Shown here piece after piece: positions 1 to 9,542 of a DNA stretch of 35,907 nucleotides. A program made the position numbers and the translations under genes. The first letter of the stretch is position 1, and each line of letters starts with the position of its first letter. Source of the stretch: Erysipelotrichaceae bacterium. Its GTDB lineage: Bacteria > Bacillota_I > Bacilli_A > Erysipelotrichales > Erysipelotrichaceae. The notes beneath the pieces are model-generated. The model did no database searches. It was not told the origin of the DNA and saw only the letters and a list, made by a program, of their open reading frames with translations. The DNA is taken from NCBI GenBank assembly GCA_013334325.1, contig JAAXXT010000025.1, positions 1 through 35,907 of the forward strand, given 5' to 3'.

Positions 1-156
1 AGAAAAAAAGAAGCTGAGTATCTAGGTGTTCCAGAAGGTACGGCGGCTTATTTGACAGTTGCTAAGAACTTTGATGAAGAAGGACGAGTCTATGAAATAT
101 CTGAAGTCTATGGAATTTCAGATGTCATGCATTTTACGATTGAACAAGATGAATAA
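1..156 (+). CDS. GntR-family regulator, C-terminal end of UTRA domain (partial)
   Basis: Only the last 51 residues are inside the window; the 5' part lies off the left edge. The reading frame is open from base 1 to a TAA at 154-156. The tail reads MHFTIEQDE, which is also the exact C-terminus of the second GntR regulator at 21547-22275, and the DNA of the last 28 bases differs at a single position. The ligand-binding UTRA domain of HutC/FarR-type GntR proteins commonly ends in this kind of beta strand. By inference this gene is a paralogue of the 20.8-22.3 kb pair and could regulate the adjoining glycerol operon. Its DNA-binding domain cannot be seen. Confidence 0.75.
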   Translation, partial: RKKEAEYLGVPEGTAAYLTVAKNFDEEGRVYEISEVYGISDVMHFTIEQDE

Positions 157-171
157 GTTTTGATTTAGCCA

Positions 172-200
172 TTTAAGAAACACTCATTATAGTGTATAAT
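172..200 (+). promoter_or_regulatory. Promoter of the glycerol-3-phosphate operon, with overlapping palindrome
   Basis: A perfect -10 box TATAAT lies at 195-200, with a weak -35 TTTAAG at 172-177 and a 17-bp spacer. The 13-bp palindrome TTATAGTGTATAA (187-199) overlaps the -10 box and could be a repressor operator. The adjacent partial GntR gene is an obvious but unproven candidate for the repressor. Confidence 0.55.
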
Positions 201-225
201 TTAGATACAAGTTAATCACCGGTAG

Positions 226-265
226 AGAAAGCGAGACCACATATAATAGATGTTTTCGCTTTTTT
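226..265 (+). promoter_or_regulatory. GlpP-type transcription attenuator in the operon leader
   Basis: AGAAAGCGA (226-234) pairs with TCGCTTTTT (256-264), with one G-U pair, across a 21-nt loop; the arm runs straight into a T tract. This is an intrinsic terminator between the promoter and the first gene. Because the operon ends with glpP, the natural reading is the leader terminator that GlpP overrides when glycerol 3-phosphate is present. The hairpin is visible; GlpP action is inferred from the known Bacillus glp system. Confidence 0.65.
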
Positions 266-279
266 ACTTGGAGGTAACC

Positions 280-1707
280 ATGTTTGACATCATCATCATC
301 GGGGCAGGTATCGTAGGCTGCAATTTAGCCTATCAACTCAGTTTGACCAATCTTAAAGTATTGGTCCTAGAAAAAAACGCTGAGATTTTAAACGAAGTCA
401 GTAGTGCCAATTCTGGGATCATCCATACAGGCTATGATCCTAAAGACGATACATTAAAAGCACTCTTAAACGTAAAAGGAGCTGCACTAACCAAAGAACT
501 TTGTGAATATTTTCAAGTGCCTTTTTTACAGTGTGGCAGTATGGTTGTAGCACACGATGATAAAGAGATAGACATGCTAAAAGCACTGCAGATTAAAGCA
601 GCTCAACGTAAGATCCCTTGTGAACTTCTATCTCAAGAAATCTTAAGACAAAAAGAACCACACATAGCCGACTCAGTCATCAAAGCGTTGTTTTTCCCTA
701 CGACTGGGGTCATTATTCCTTGGGAACTAGGTTATGCCTTAATGGACAATGCCTGCTTCAATGGGGTCACTTTAAAAAACAGTGAAGCAGTTATCGCTGT
801 AGAGAAAAAATCATCCTATATCGTTAAGACTCCTAAATCATCTTATGAAGCGAAGATGGTCATCAATTGTACTGGACTTTATGGAGATAAGGTCGCTCGT
901 TTAGCTCAAGCCGATTATCCTATAAATCTGATCTATAAAAAAGGGGAGTATCAAGTTACTGATAAAACGGATGCTTCTTATCTTAATCATATTCTATTTC
1001 CTTTACCTACTGAGAAAGGAAAAGGGGTCTTGGCTGTTAAGACTGTGGAAGGAAATCTATTGTTTGGCCCTAATAGTAATATCGTAGAAGATCCAACTCA
1101 TCAAGATACGACATCTATTGGTTTAGCTGAAGTCAATTCTAGGATCCATGAGATCATTAAACCTTTACCTCAAAATAGAATGATCAGACAATTCGCTGGG
1201 ATAAGACCTGGTAGTCCTACTAAGGATTTCATCATCGAGAATCATGAGAAATGGGTCAATGTCATCGGGATAGATTCGCCTGGTCTAGCGAGTTCACCTG
1301 CGATCGCTCAATATGTGATCGAACAATTCGTTCAACCTGAGTTTCATCCAGAAACACTTAATCGTGAACTTTATATCCATCCTAAGCCTTTACTACTGAT
1401 GTCTCTAGATGAAAGAAATGCCTTGATCAAAACGAATCCTAATTATGGGAAGATCGTTTGTCTATGCGAAGATGTCTCAACTCAAGAAGTCATCAATGCG
1501 ATCCATTCTCCATGTTCAACTCGTAGTATCAAAGGCATAAAACGAAGGGTAAGACCTGGTAGTGGTCGATGTCAAGGTGGTTTCTGTGAATCAAAGATCG
1601 TTGACATCTTATCAAAAGAACTCAACATTCCTAAACAACAAGTCCTCTACGACAATGACAATACTTCCTTTTTGACCCCGATGGAGGATCTCTATGAAAC
1701 AAAATAA
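280..1707 (+). CDS. FAD-dependent glycerol-3-phosphate dehydrogenase-like oxidoreductase with C-terminal BFD [2Fe-2S] domain
   Basis: The 475-residue protein starts with a Rossmann FAD motif (GAGIVGCN, residues 8-15) and is a DAO-type oxidoreductase of the GlpA/LhgO group. The C-terminal ~85 residues form a BFD-like Fer2 domain with Cys394-x-Cys396 and Cys431-x4-Cys436, the expected ligands of a [2Fe-2S] cluster. An earlier in-frame ATG at 250 lies inside the attenuator hairpin. The ATG at 280, five bases after GGAGG (270-274), is the better start. It overlaps the next gene by 14 bp and heads an operon ending in glpP, so oxidation of glycerol 3-phosphate to dihydroxyacetone phosphate is the likely reaction, with electrons passed to the next gene product as in anaerobic GlpABC. 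Another hydroxy acid substrate (as for LhgO) cannot be excluded. Confidence 0.85.
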   Translation: MFDIIIIGAGIVGCNLAYQLSLTNLKVLVLEKNAEILNEVSSANSGIIHTGYDPKDDTLKALLNVKGAALTKELCEYFQVPFLQCGSMVVAHDDKEIDMLKALQIKAAQRKIPCELLSQEILRQKEPHIADSVIKALFFPTTGVIIPWELGYALMDNACFNGVTLKNSEAVIAVEKKSSYIVKTPKSSYEAKMVINCTGLYGDKVARLAQADYPINLIYKKGEYQVTDKTDASYLNHILFPLPTEKGKGVLAVKTVEGNLLFGPNSNIVEDPTHQDTTSIGLAEVNSRIHEIIKPLPQNRMIRQFAGIRPGSPTKDFIIENHEKWVNVIGIDSPGLASSPAIAQYVIEQFVQPEFHPETLNRELYIHPKPLLLMSLDERNALIKTNPNYGKIVCLCEDVSTQEVINAIHSPCSTRSIKGIKRRVRPGSGRCQGGFCESKIVDILSKELNIPKQQVLYDNDNTSFLTPMEDLYETK

Positions 1708-2935
1708 AGTCATCATCATCGGTGGAGGATCTGCCGGTTTAGCCTGTGCCATTGCCTTAAGAGAAAAAGGTATCCAAGATATCTTACTTTTAGAGAAGGA
1801 AAATGAATTAGGAGGCATCCTCAATCAATGTATCCATAATGGATTTGGTCTTCATATGTATAAGAAAGAATATACAGGACCGATGTATGCCCAACATCAC
1901 ATCGATCGATTTATGGAACTACAGATCCCTTATATTATCGATGCGACAGTATTAGACATCAGTGAAGATAAGATCGTAACTGTCTCAGAACCCAAGGGAA
2001 TCTATTCAATTCAGGCAGAAGTCATCGTCTTAGCGATGGGCGCTCGTGAAAGAACACGAGGCAATATCCAGATCCCAGGCGATCGTTGTGTTGGGGTATG
2101 GACCGCAGGTAACGCCCAAAAGTATCTCAATATGGATGGATATTTGGTTGGGAAAAGGATCTTTATCTTAGGTTCAGGTGATATAGGGCTCATTATGGCA
2201 AGACGTTTATCTTTAGCGAAAGCCAAGGTCGTTGGTGTCGCAGAAATCATGCCTTACTCCAATGGCTTGACTAGAAACATCGTTCAGTGTCTTCATGATT
2301 TCGATATACCGCTATATCTATCTCATACGATCACTCAAATCAAAGGTGATGGAAGAGTAGAAGGTATTACCTTATGTCAAGTCGATGAGAATCGTCAACC
2401 CATGTTTGAGACTGCCAAACACTTTGGGGTAGATACGGTCTTACTTTCTGTAGGTCTTATTCCTGATAATGTCTTAAGTGAAAAAGCCAAAGTAAGCTTA
2501 GATCTTAAAACGAAGGGTCCCTTAGTAGACAGTGAACTGATGACTTCTACGCCTGGTATCTTTGCGTGTGGTAATGTGCTTCATATCCATGACTTGGTCG
2601 ATCATGTCTCGATGGAAGGTATCTTGGTGGCTTCTTCGATCATCAAGTACTTCGAAGATCAAGACTCCTTAGATCTTATCCCTGTTAAATCAAAAGGCTT
2701 CTTAAACTATGTGCTTCCTCAAAGTATCAATCCTAAGAGTGATACCGTCTTATTGAAGTATAGAGTAAGCAAACCAATGACTAAAGGTTTCTTAAGGATC
2801 ATTTGTAATGACCAAGTCTTATTAAAGATCCCTAAAGTAGATCTTCATCCTTCAGAGATGCAGAGTTTTAATTTGACGAAAGTCATCCTAGATAAAATCA
2901 ATTCAAACGTAATTGTGGAGCTCAGCGATGAATAA
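1694..2935 (+). CDS. NAD(P)/FAD-dependent pyridine-nucleotide oxidoreductase, partner of the GlpA-like enzyme
   Basis: The 413-residue protein has two dinucleotide-binding motifs: GGGSAGLACA near the N-terminus for FAD and LGSGDIGLIMARR in the middle for NAD(P). It also has the late FAD-contact segment TPGIFACGN. This is the layout of the COG0446 pyridine-nucleotide disulphide oxidoreductase fold, but no redox-active CxxxxC pair is evident. The protein plausibly transfers electrons between the flavin dehydrogenase upstream and NAD(P) or another carrier, in the position GlpB holds in other bacteria. The start overlaps the upstream gene by 14 bp, with GGAGG at 1683-1687, and its 3' end overlaps the DUF1667 gene, so the three are translationally coupled. 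Confidence 0.85.
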   Translation: MKQNKVIIIGGGSAGLACAIALREKGIQDILLLEKENELGGILNQCIHNGFGLHMYKKEYTGPMYAQHHIDRFMELQIPYIIDATVLDISEDKIVTVSEPKGIYSIQAEVIVLAMGARERTRGNIQIPGDRCVGVWTAGNAQKYLNMDGYLVGKRIFILGSGDIGLIMARRLSLAKAKVVGVAEIMPYSNGLTRNIVQCLHDFDIPLYLSHTITQIKGDGRVEGITLCQVDENRQPMFETAKHFGVDTVLLSVGLIPDNVLSEKAKVSLDLKTKGPLVDSELMTSTPGIFACGNVLHIHDLVDHVSMEGILVASSIIKYFEDQDSLDLIPVKSKGFLNYVLPQSINPKSDTVLLKYRVSKPMTKGFLRIICNDQVLLKIPKVDLHPSEMQSFNLTKVILDKINSNVIVELSDE

Positions 2936-3296
2936 ACAAGTGATCTGTATCGTATGTCCTAAAGGATGTAAAGTCTTAGTGAGTGAAGAGAATGGGGTCT
3001 ATACGACTACAGGCAATGCCTGTAATCGAGGCAACATCTATGGGATACAAGAAGCCATAGAGCCTAAACGTATGTTGACATCGACCGTAAAGATCAACGG
3101 TGCGCTTCATCAAAGATGCCCAGTAGTATCCAGTGGTCCCATTAAAAAAGAACTCATCATGGAAGCTCTAAAGGTCTTAGAAACGATAAGCTTGAGTGCT
3201 CCTGTCACCATTGAGCAGATTATATGTCATAATATCTGTGACAGTGGCGTAGACATCCTTGTTTCACGCACCATGGGAAAAACAAATGATCTCTAA
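2928..3296 (+). CDS. DUF1667 cysteine-motif protein of the glycerol-3-phosphate operon
   Basis: This 122-residue protein has an N-terminal CIVCPKGCKV motif (Cys7, Cys10, Cys14) and a fourth cysteine in GNACNRG, a set suited to binding Fe-S or zinc. It matches the DUF1667/COG3862 family, which is commonly found beside the same two flavoproteins; its biochemical role has not been settled. I chose the ATG at 2928, seven bases after TGGAG, over an in-frame TTG at 2913 that would remove the ribosome site. It overlaps the upstream stop and the downstream glpP start, so the four proteins are likely made together. A small electron-transfer subunit (a GlpC-like role) is an inference from context. Confidence 0.8.
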   Translation: MNKQVICIVCPKGCKVLVSEENGVYTTTGNACNRGNIYGIQEAIEPKRMLTSTVKINGALHQRCPVVSSGPIKKELIMEALKVLETISLSAPVTIEQIICHNICDSGVDILVSRTMGKTNDL

Positions 3297-3846
3297 ACAA
3301 AACATCATCCCCGTTATTACCTCAATGAAGGGTCTAGAAGATTTCTTGATGACCCCTTTAAAAGTCTTTATCCTACAAGATGTCCATATCAATCATCTCA
3401 GTTATATGATCAAGACCGCTCATGAGAATCATCGTGAAGTCATCGTTCATATCGAACTGATCCAAGGTCTAGCGAATGATGAATATGGGGCTCAGTTCTT
3501 GATCCAACAGATGCATGTCGATGGGGTCATCAGTTCAAAACCCAAGATCATTGAAATGACTCAAAAGAATCATTGTTTAGCCATCTTAAGAGTATTCATC
3601 ATGGATTCTAAATCCATTAAACGAAGCCTACAGATCATTGAAACTACGAAACCAGATGTGGTTGAATTCTTGCCTTCTTTGATTTATGAGATCTTTCCTG
3701 AATTCATCAAAGACATCAAAGCTGAAGTATGGGCAGGTGGTCTAGTCAAAACGACTTCTCAAATCAGTGCCATCTTAAAAACAGGCATTCATAGGATAAC
3801 CGTAAGTAATCTTGAATTGGCTGTAAAAACTGCTCGATTCGATTAA
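3286..3846 (+). CDS. glpP: Glycerol uptake operon antiterminator GlpP
   Basis: The protein has 186 residues, the usual length for the G3P_antiterm family. The sequence has the family's TIM-barrel-like character: a segment on remote-object vigilance (VFILQDVHINHL), then VDGVISSKP, then the C-terminal VWAGGLVKT and HRITVSN segments. GlpP binds glycerol 3-phosphate and allows RNA polymerase to read through leader terminators of glp genes. I prefer the ATG at 3286 (GGGAA just upstream); a longer TTG form from 3259 has no ribosome site. It overlaps the DUF1667 gene and is the last gene of an operon that itself starts with an attenuator, giving a positive feedback loop. Confidence 0.87.
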   Translation: MISKQNIIPVITSMKGLEDFLMTPLKVFILQDVHINHLSYMIKTAHENHREVIVHIELIQGLANDEYGAQFLIQQMHVDGVISSKPKIIEMTQKNHCLAILRVFIMDSKSIKRSLQIIETTKPDVVEFLPSLIYEIFPEFIKDIKAEVWAGGLVKTTSQISAILKTGIHRITVSNLELAVKTARFD

Positions 3847-3873
3847 AACACCTTGGATTTCCAAGGTGTTTTT

Positions 3874-3875
<2 letters not shown>
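3847..3875. terminator. Bidirectional terminator between glpP and glpK
   Basis: AACACCTTGG (3847-3856) and CCAAGGTGTT (3861-3870) form a perfect 10-bp stem with loop ATTT, with T runs on both strands. The plus-strand T tract contains the glpK stop codon. The core CCTTGGATTTCCAAGG recurs in the terminator at 9504-9528. Confidence 0.9.
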
Positions 3876-5379
<1,504 letters not shown>

Positions 5380-5400
5380 CTAGAGCTGAGCTCTAAGAAA

Positions 5401-5427
5401 AAGCAAGCCTGCGCCGCAGGCTTGCTT
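5401..5427 (-). terminator. Strong hairpin between the membrane hydrolase and glpK
   Basis: AAGCAAGCCTGCG and its exact reverse complement flank a single central base, a 13-bp GC-rich stem, and on the minus strand it is followed by TTTTTCTT. It is an intrinsic terminator for the hydrolase. A TATAAT at 5435-5430 (minus) would start a transcript almost at the hairpin, so it could instead be an attenuator in the glpK leader. Only 33 bp separate it from the glpK start, too little for a separate promoter. Confidence 0.8.
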
Positions 5428-5442
5428 ATATTATATGCCTTT

Positions 5443-7506
5443 TTATTTCAAGAATGAATAGACGATCGTATTGGCAGCAGTGATCAATGTAAAGAGTACT
5501 GTGTTGAAGAAAGCAGCAGTCATCACATTACCAGTCATCTTATACAGACGTTTGGCATAGATCGTTGCAACGGTCAAGGAAGGGATGGTCGCAAACAACA
5601 AGATACTGTTGAGCGATTGTCCAGGTTCCATAGCGACCATATTCGTAAACAAGCTTCCGTATTGCATGATCATCCAAATAACCAAGCCACCGACGACCAT
5701 GAAGATCGCAACAGCGTAGCCTTTCCAACCATTGATATAAGTATTGTTGGTATTGAGGTTGATGGCGATTGAAACAAAGAAGTAATAAACCAAGAAGAAT
5801 GGAGCGTATTGTAAAGCAGACATCACATGGGAAACTTCAAAGGTTTTGATAGCCCATGACCAGAATCTGAAGTCTACGACCAAGAGATAGTCGATGGTAT
5901 ACAACAAAGCATAACCAGCAGCCAATAAGGTCAAGGCTAAGCCTAGAGCCAACATGACTTGTTTACATGTAACGGAAACCCCATAAGATCTGAAATCGAA
6001 AGCAGGGTTGGTGCTACGATCGAAGAAGTGAATGATCGAGATGATCATAACTGCAACCAAAGCACACATGATGGCCCAATAAACGACTTGATTGGTGGTA
6101 GGTTGATTGAACCAAGCACTTTGTACAAATAGTTTACCAGCATCTGTAGCCATATAACGCATCGTCAAGGCTCCAAAGAAAGCCAAACCAGCAGCGCCGA
6201 TTTTAGAGAAGCTCTTTCCTTTGTCTTTGACATAAGTAATGATCAACATAACAACAGCAAACACCATAACGACTTCTGCACCCTTTTGTAGAAGTGCTAA
6301 GCCATCAGCTTGTTTATCCATCAAAGTCGGGAAGAAGTAAGCTGGGAAGAAAGCACTAAAGGCGATAATGAGCCAATAGAGGGCTTTCTGAGCACCAGTC
6401 TTAGGACCAGCCACTAGAGTTTCAGTAGGATTATTTAAACCTGAGAAAGCTTTTGTCTTGGTCAAGAGTAGATTGGCCAAAGGCATAAACATAATGAAGA
6501 ATCCTAATAAAGCAATGAATTCAAAGATTTCTTTCCAGAACCATGTTTGATTAGCTCCTGAAGAAATGATCATATTGGCACTACGTGCTGAATCAAAGGC
6601 TTTATTATAGAAATCAATTTGATTTCCTGTGGTTTCAATAGAGAAATGATTCCAAGGATGTGTTTCATAAGGTGTATAGATGATGCGTGTTCCACCATTA
6701 GGTAAGGTATACCATTTACCAGCGGTAGGACTTGAAGGATTACCTAAGAAGGCTCTACCATCGATCTCTTGGACATAGTCCTTATAGATCATGGTATCCC
6801 CAGTAGCTTCAGCTTTAGAGTCAAAGAAGAATTCATCAAAATGAGCAGCGATGATCCCATTGACACGGGATCCATACATGGCATTGGCTGTCGCAGCATT
6901 GACGCCTAAGTAACCAGTATATAGATAATCGGAAGCAACAGCTAAGCTCGCATGGATCTTACGGATCCCTGTGGTAGCGAATTGTTGTTCATCCATAACA
7001 ACGGCCATAACTGATGAGAAGGATCCCATAGAATGTCCACTGACTGCAATCATTCCATTCCCATTAAAATCTTTGAGAACGTAGGGTTGAGCATAGATGT
7101 ATTGAACAGCATCAAACAAAGCAGTAGGCCAGAATGAGAAGAAGGCAGAAGAATTGGTCTTATCCAGTTTATTCATGGAGTGACCTTGTTCATACATATC
7201 GAGTGCTAAAACGACATAACCACGTTTCGACAATTCGATTGCAGGAGCATCCTGCATTTCAGCTGAATTCAAGTAACCATGTGTGGTAACGATGGTCGCT
7301 CTTGGATCGTCTGCACTGGCCCCTTTAGGTAAGTACAGTAATCCTGATAGAACGCCTTTTTCAGTGGTAAAACTGATACGCTTGACGTCTACAGAATAGA
7401 ATGAGGTATTGATCATGTTGGCGAATATGCTTGCCACAATCACAACAACCAAAGACAAGACAAACAGCTGTTTTGAATTCTTAATCAAAGCCTGAATCTT
7501 CTTCAT
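5443..7506 (-). CDS. Membrane-anchored alpha/beta hydrolase with large polytopic C-terminal half
   Basis: In this 687-residue protein, residues ~14-33 form one membrane anchor. An alpha/beta hydrolase domain follows, with oxyanion-hole HGYLN and nucleophile elbow GHSMGS. The second half, from about residue 325, has roughly eight or nine hydrophobic segments. By topology the hydrolase should be extracytoplasmic. I do not recognise a characterised family with this architecture; the substrate is unknown. The GGAGG site is 11 bases from the ATG, a long gap. The gene lies upstream of glpK on the same strand, behind a cre-like site and a leader hairpin resembling the GlpP attenuator at 226-265. A lipid or glycerol-ester substrate feeding GlpK is a hypothesis from context only. 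Confidence 0.75.
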   Translation of the reverse strand: MKKIQALIKNSKQLFVLSLVVVIVASIFANMINTSFYSVDVKRISFTTEKGVLSGLLYLPKGASADDPRATIVTTHGYLNSAEMQDAPAIELSKRGYVVLALDMYEQGHSMNKLDKTNSSAFFSFWPTALFDAVQYIYAQPYVLKDFNGNGMIAVSGHSMGSFSSVMAVVMDEQQFATTGIRKIHASLAVASDYLYTGYLGVNAATANAMYGSRVNGIIAAHFDEFFFDSKAEATGDTMIYKDYVQEIDGRAFLGNPSSPTAGKWYTLPNGGTRIIYTPYETHPWNHFSIETTGNQIDFYNKAFDSARSANMIISSGANQTWFWKEIFEFIALLGFFIMFMPLANLLLTKTKAFSGLNNPTETLVAGPKTGAQKALYWLIIAFSAFFPAYFFPTLMDKQADGLALLQKGAEVVMVFAVVMLIITYVKDKGKSFSKIGAAGLAFFGALTMRYMATDAGKLFVQSAWFNQPTTNQVVYWAIMCALVAVMIISIIHFFDRSTNPAFDFRSYGVSVTCKQVMLALGLALTLLAAGYALLYTIDYLLVVDFRFWSWAIKTFEVSHVMSALQYAPFFLVYYFFVSIAINLNTNNTYINGWKGYAVAIFMVVGGLVIWMIMQYGSLFTNMVAMEPGQSLNSILLFATIPSLTVATIYAKRLYKMTGNVMTAAFFNTVLFTLITAANTIVYSFLK

Positions 7507-7531
7507 TATGATGTATTCCTCCCTAAGTTAG

Positions 7532-7592
7532 CTGTAAATAGACAATAAAAAAGCAAATATACTTCCTTGCCTGTTTCTCTGTTTCTTTACAG
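7532..7592 (-). promoter_or_regulatory. Structured leader of the membrane hydrolase: attenuator-like hairpin
   Basis: On the minus strand GCAAG (7570-7566) pairs with TTTGC (7557-7553) and is followed by six T residues. Around it CTGTAAA (7592-7586) can pair with TTTACAG (7538-7532). The segment AGAGAAA..GC(G/A)AG and the 3' part GCTTTTTTA are shared in the same order with the leader at 224-266. It resembles a GlpP-type attenuator, but the stem is short. Confidence 0.4.
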
Positions 7593-7616
7593 TCTTATTA
7601 ACTTGATTAAAGTGTA

Positions 7617-7630
7617 TCATAGCGCTTACA
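7617..7630 (-). promoter_or_regulatory. Catabolite-responsive element (cre)-like site
   Basis: The site reads TCATAGCGCTTACA on the plus strand. Against the cre consensus TGWNANCGNTNWCA it has one mismatch (position 2). It lies at the predicted transcription start of the membrane hydrolase, a position where CcpA binding would repress. Confidence 0.5.
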
Positions 7631-7637
7631 TTTGTGC

Positions 7638-7666
7638 AATATGATAATGTAATAACTTATTGACAA
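7638..7666 (-). promoter_or_regulatory. Promoter of the membrane hydrolase
   Basis: On the minus strand TTGTCA (7666-7661) and CATATT (7643-7638) are separated by 17 bp. It predicts a start near 7631 and a leader of about 125 nt. Confidence 0.5.
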
Positions 7667-7684
7667 AGCTCTAAAAACACTGAT

Positions 7685-8515
7685 CTACGATGTACGCAAA
7701 GTTAAAGTGATGAGCTCTGGCCCATTGAAGAATCGAATGGGAATGATACTGTTTCCTAGTCCTCGACTGATACACATAGTGGTCTTATCTTGTGTCCATA
7801 AACCTGAAGTATATTTAGGTAATATTCCTTGATCAGGTGCGATAAGGCCTCCTATGACAGGTAATCTCATTTGTCCCCCATGCGCATGACCTGAAAAGAC
7901 AAGATCTAAACCATATGATACATAAAGTTCAAAGTTTTCTGGATGATGGGCAAGTAATAGAATAAAATCTGTTTTCTCAACTTGGCTCATCATAAACTCA
8001 AGTGCGTAAGAAGGTGATGAGTTTTCATTTAATCCAAGGATCTTTATGGATTCATTGGCACTGTTTTTAAAATCAATAACTTGATTTTCTAGAATGATGA
8101 CTCCTGCTGAGCTAAGGTTCATCTTCAATGAATCATACAGGCTTTGATCGATCCAACTCTCATGATTTCCACTTACGAAATAGATCGGTGCTAGATCTTT
8201 TATCCCATGGATCAAATCCATCACAGAATCTAGATTTGGATGAGAACTGTCGATAAGATCTCCAGTGATGAGGATCAGATTAGGTTTCTGAGAGATGACT
8301 TTATCTATTAGTGTTGATTGTTTATTCCCAAAATTCTCATTATGAAGATCTGAGATCTGAACGATCTTGAATCCATCAAAAGAAGATGGCAATTTAGAAT
8401 TCACTAAAGTATATTGAGTTGTCTCAATAGTGAAATTTGGAAGTATCGATAAGGCAAAAAGAAAAACCAATAAAGCCAGAAAGATCATCGTTTTCTTATG
8501 TTTTATTGGTTTCAT
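7685..8515 (-). CDS. Membrane-anchored metallophosphoesterase (YkuE-like)
   Basis: A 276-residue protein with an N-terminal membrane anchor (residues ~10-28) followed by a calcineurin-like phosphoesterase domain. The metal-ligand motifs appear in the family order: ISDLHNE, TGDLIDS, GNHES, LAHHPE, and the late GHAHGGQ. This order matches the YkuE-type group, several of which act at the outer face of the membrane. The stop of the upstream SDR is three bases from its ATG (TAACCTATG), so translation is probably coupled; no separate ribosome site is visible. The natural substrate cannot be deduced. Confidence 0.85.
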   Translation of the reverse strand: MKPIKHKKTMIFLALLVFLFALSILPNFTIETTQYTLVNSKLPSSFDGFKIVQISDLHNENFGNKQSTLIDKVISQKPNLILITGDLIDSSHPNLDSVMDLIHGIKDLAPIYFVSGNHESWIDQSLYDSLKMNLSSAGVIILENQVIDFKNSANESIKILGLNENSSPSYALEFMMSQVEKTDFILLLAHHPENFELYVSYGLDLVFSGHAHGGQMRLPVIGGLIAPDQGILPKYTSGLWTQDKTTMCISRGLGNSIIPIRFFNGPELITLTLRTS

Positions 8516-8518
8516 AGG

Positions 8519-9418
8519 TTAGAAAGGATAAGTAACCTTAGTGATGTCTACTGAATAAGCCCATAAGTCATCTTGAGCTTGTTTACTTAAAGCGATTCTC
8601 TTAGGTGTATCGAGCTTAACCATGGTTTTCTTATCTGGTCCATAAAAATTGCCTGAGATGGCTTGTGGATCTAATGCGGCCATAATGGTTGGTTTAGCCC
8701 CATCTTCAGCGGAAGAAACAGAAGCTAAGAAAAGATTGATGAAGAACTGGATGAACTTAGAACGCTTACCTGTATCGAAGAGACCAGTCTTTGCGACACC
8801 AGGATGAGCCGCAACCACAACGATATGTGATCCTGAGAAGGTAACACGTCTTCCTAAGGCGATCGTATAGACAAGATTAGATAGTTTAGATCTAGAATAA
8901 GATCCAAATGAACTGTAACCACCTTTCTCATACATAAAATTCGTGAAGTTTAAGCTGCCTTGTTTATGAGCCATACTAGAGAGATTGACGATGCGTGCTT
9001 TATCACTCAACAAGTCCCATAAGAGAGCGGTTAAACGGAAATGTCCTAGATGATTGACCCCGATTTGGCTTTCATAGCCATCTTCAGTCAAGGCATAAGG
9101 TACAGCCATAATACCTGCGTTATTGATGAGGATATCGATCTTTGTTTTATTCTTATGCATCTCACGTGAGAAATTCTCAATAGATTTTATACTCGCAAGA
9201 TCCAAAGACATCAAGACTAACTTTGCGTTAGGAGTTTCTTCTTTGATTTTTAATATGGCTGCTTTTCCTTTTTCTTCAGAGCGAGAAGTCATAAATACTT
9301 GAGCTCCATTTATTGCGAAATAACGTGCGGTCTCAAAACCTAATCCATTATTGGCTCCGGTAATCACGACTTTCGTATGAGAGAGATCTATCTGTTTTAA
9401 ATCGTTGAATTGAATCAT
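8519..9418 (-). CDS. Short-chain dehydrogenase/reductase (retinol dehydrogenase/protochlorophyllide reductase-like)
   Basis: A 299-residue classical-to-extended SDR. It has the cofactor motif TGANNGLG near residue 21, the structural NNAG motif, the catalytic serine in NLSSM, and the YSRSK catalytic Tyr/Lys pair. The first beta-alpha-beta ends in SRSEEK, a basic position that favours NADPH. Ribosome site AGAGGA precedes the ATG. A good -10 (TATAAT, minus strand near 9460) lies upstream but no clear -35. It is followed directly by the phosphoesterase gene. The substrate is unknown; such SDRs act on alcohols, retinoids or lipids in different organisms. Confidence 0.87.
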   Translation of the reverse strand: MIQFNDLKQIDLSHTKVVITGANNGLGFETARYFAINGAQVFMTSRSEEKGKAAILKIKEETPNAKLVLMSLDLASIKSIENFSREMHKNKTKIDILINNAGIMAVPYALTEDGYESQIGVNHLGHFRLTALLWDLLSDKARIVNLSSMAHKQGSLNFTNFMYEKGGYSSFGSYSRSKLSNLVYTIALGRRVTFSGSHIVVVAAHPGVAKTGLFDTGKRSKFIQFFINLFLASVSSAEDGAKPTIMAALDPQAISGNFYGPDKKTMVKLDTPKRIALSKQAQDDLWAYSVDITKVTYPF

Positions 9419-9503
9419 GGGTGTCCTCTTTTTTGTTTATCTTAGAATTCTAACACGCTTCACATATTATAAACAAATCATGACCGAAAAACGACTTTCA
9501 CAT

Positions 9504-9528
9504 ATAAAAACCTTGGATTTCCAAGGTT
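9504..9528 (-). terminator. Terminator of the small membrane-protein pair
   Basis: AACCTTGG/CCAAGGTT is an 8-bp stem with a 4-nt loop. On the minus strand it is followed by TTTTTATATG. The 16-bp core is identical to that of the terminator at 3847-3875. Confidence 0.8.
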
Positions 9529-9542
9529 AGATGACGTTTATT

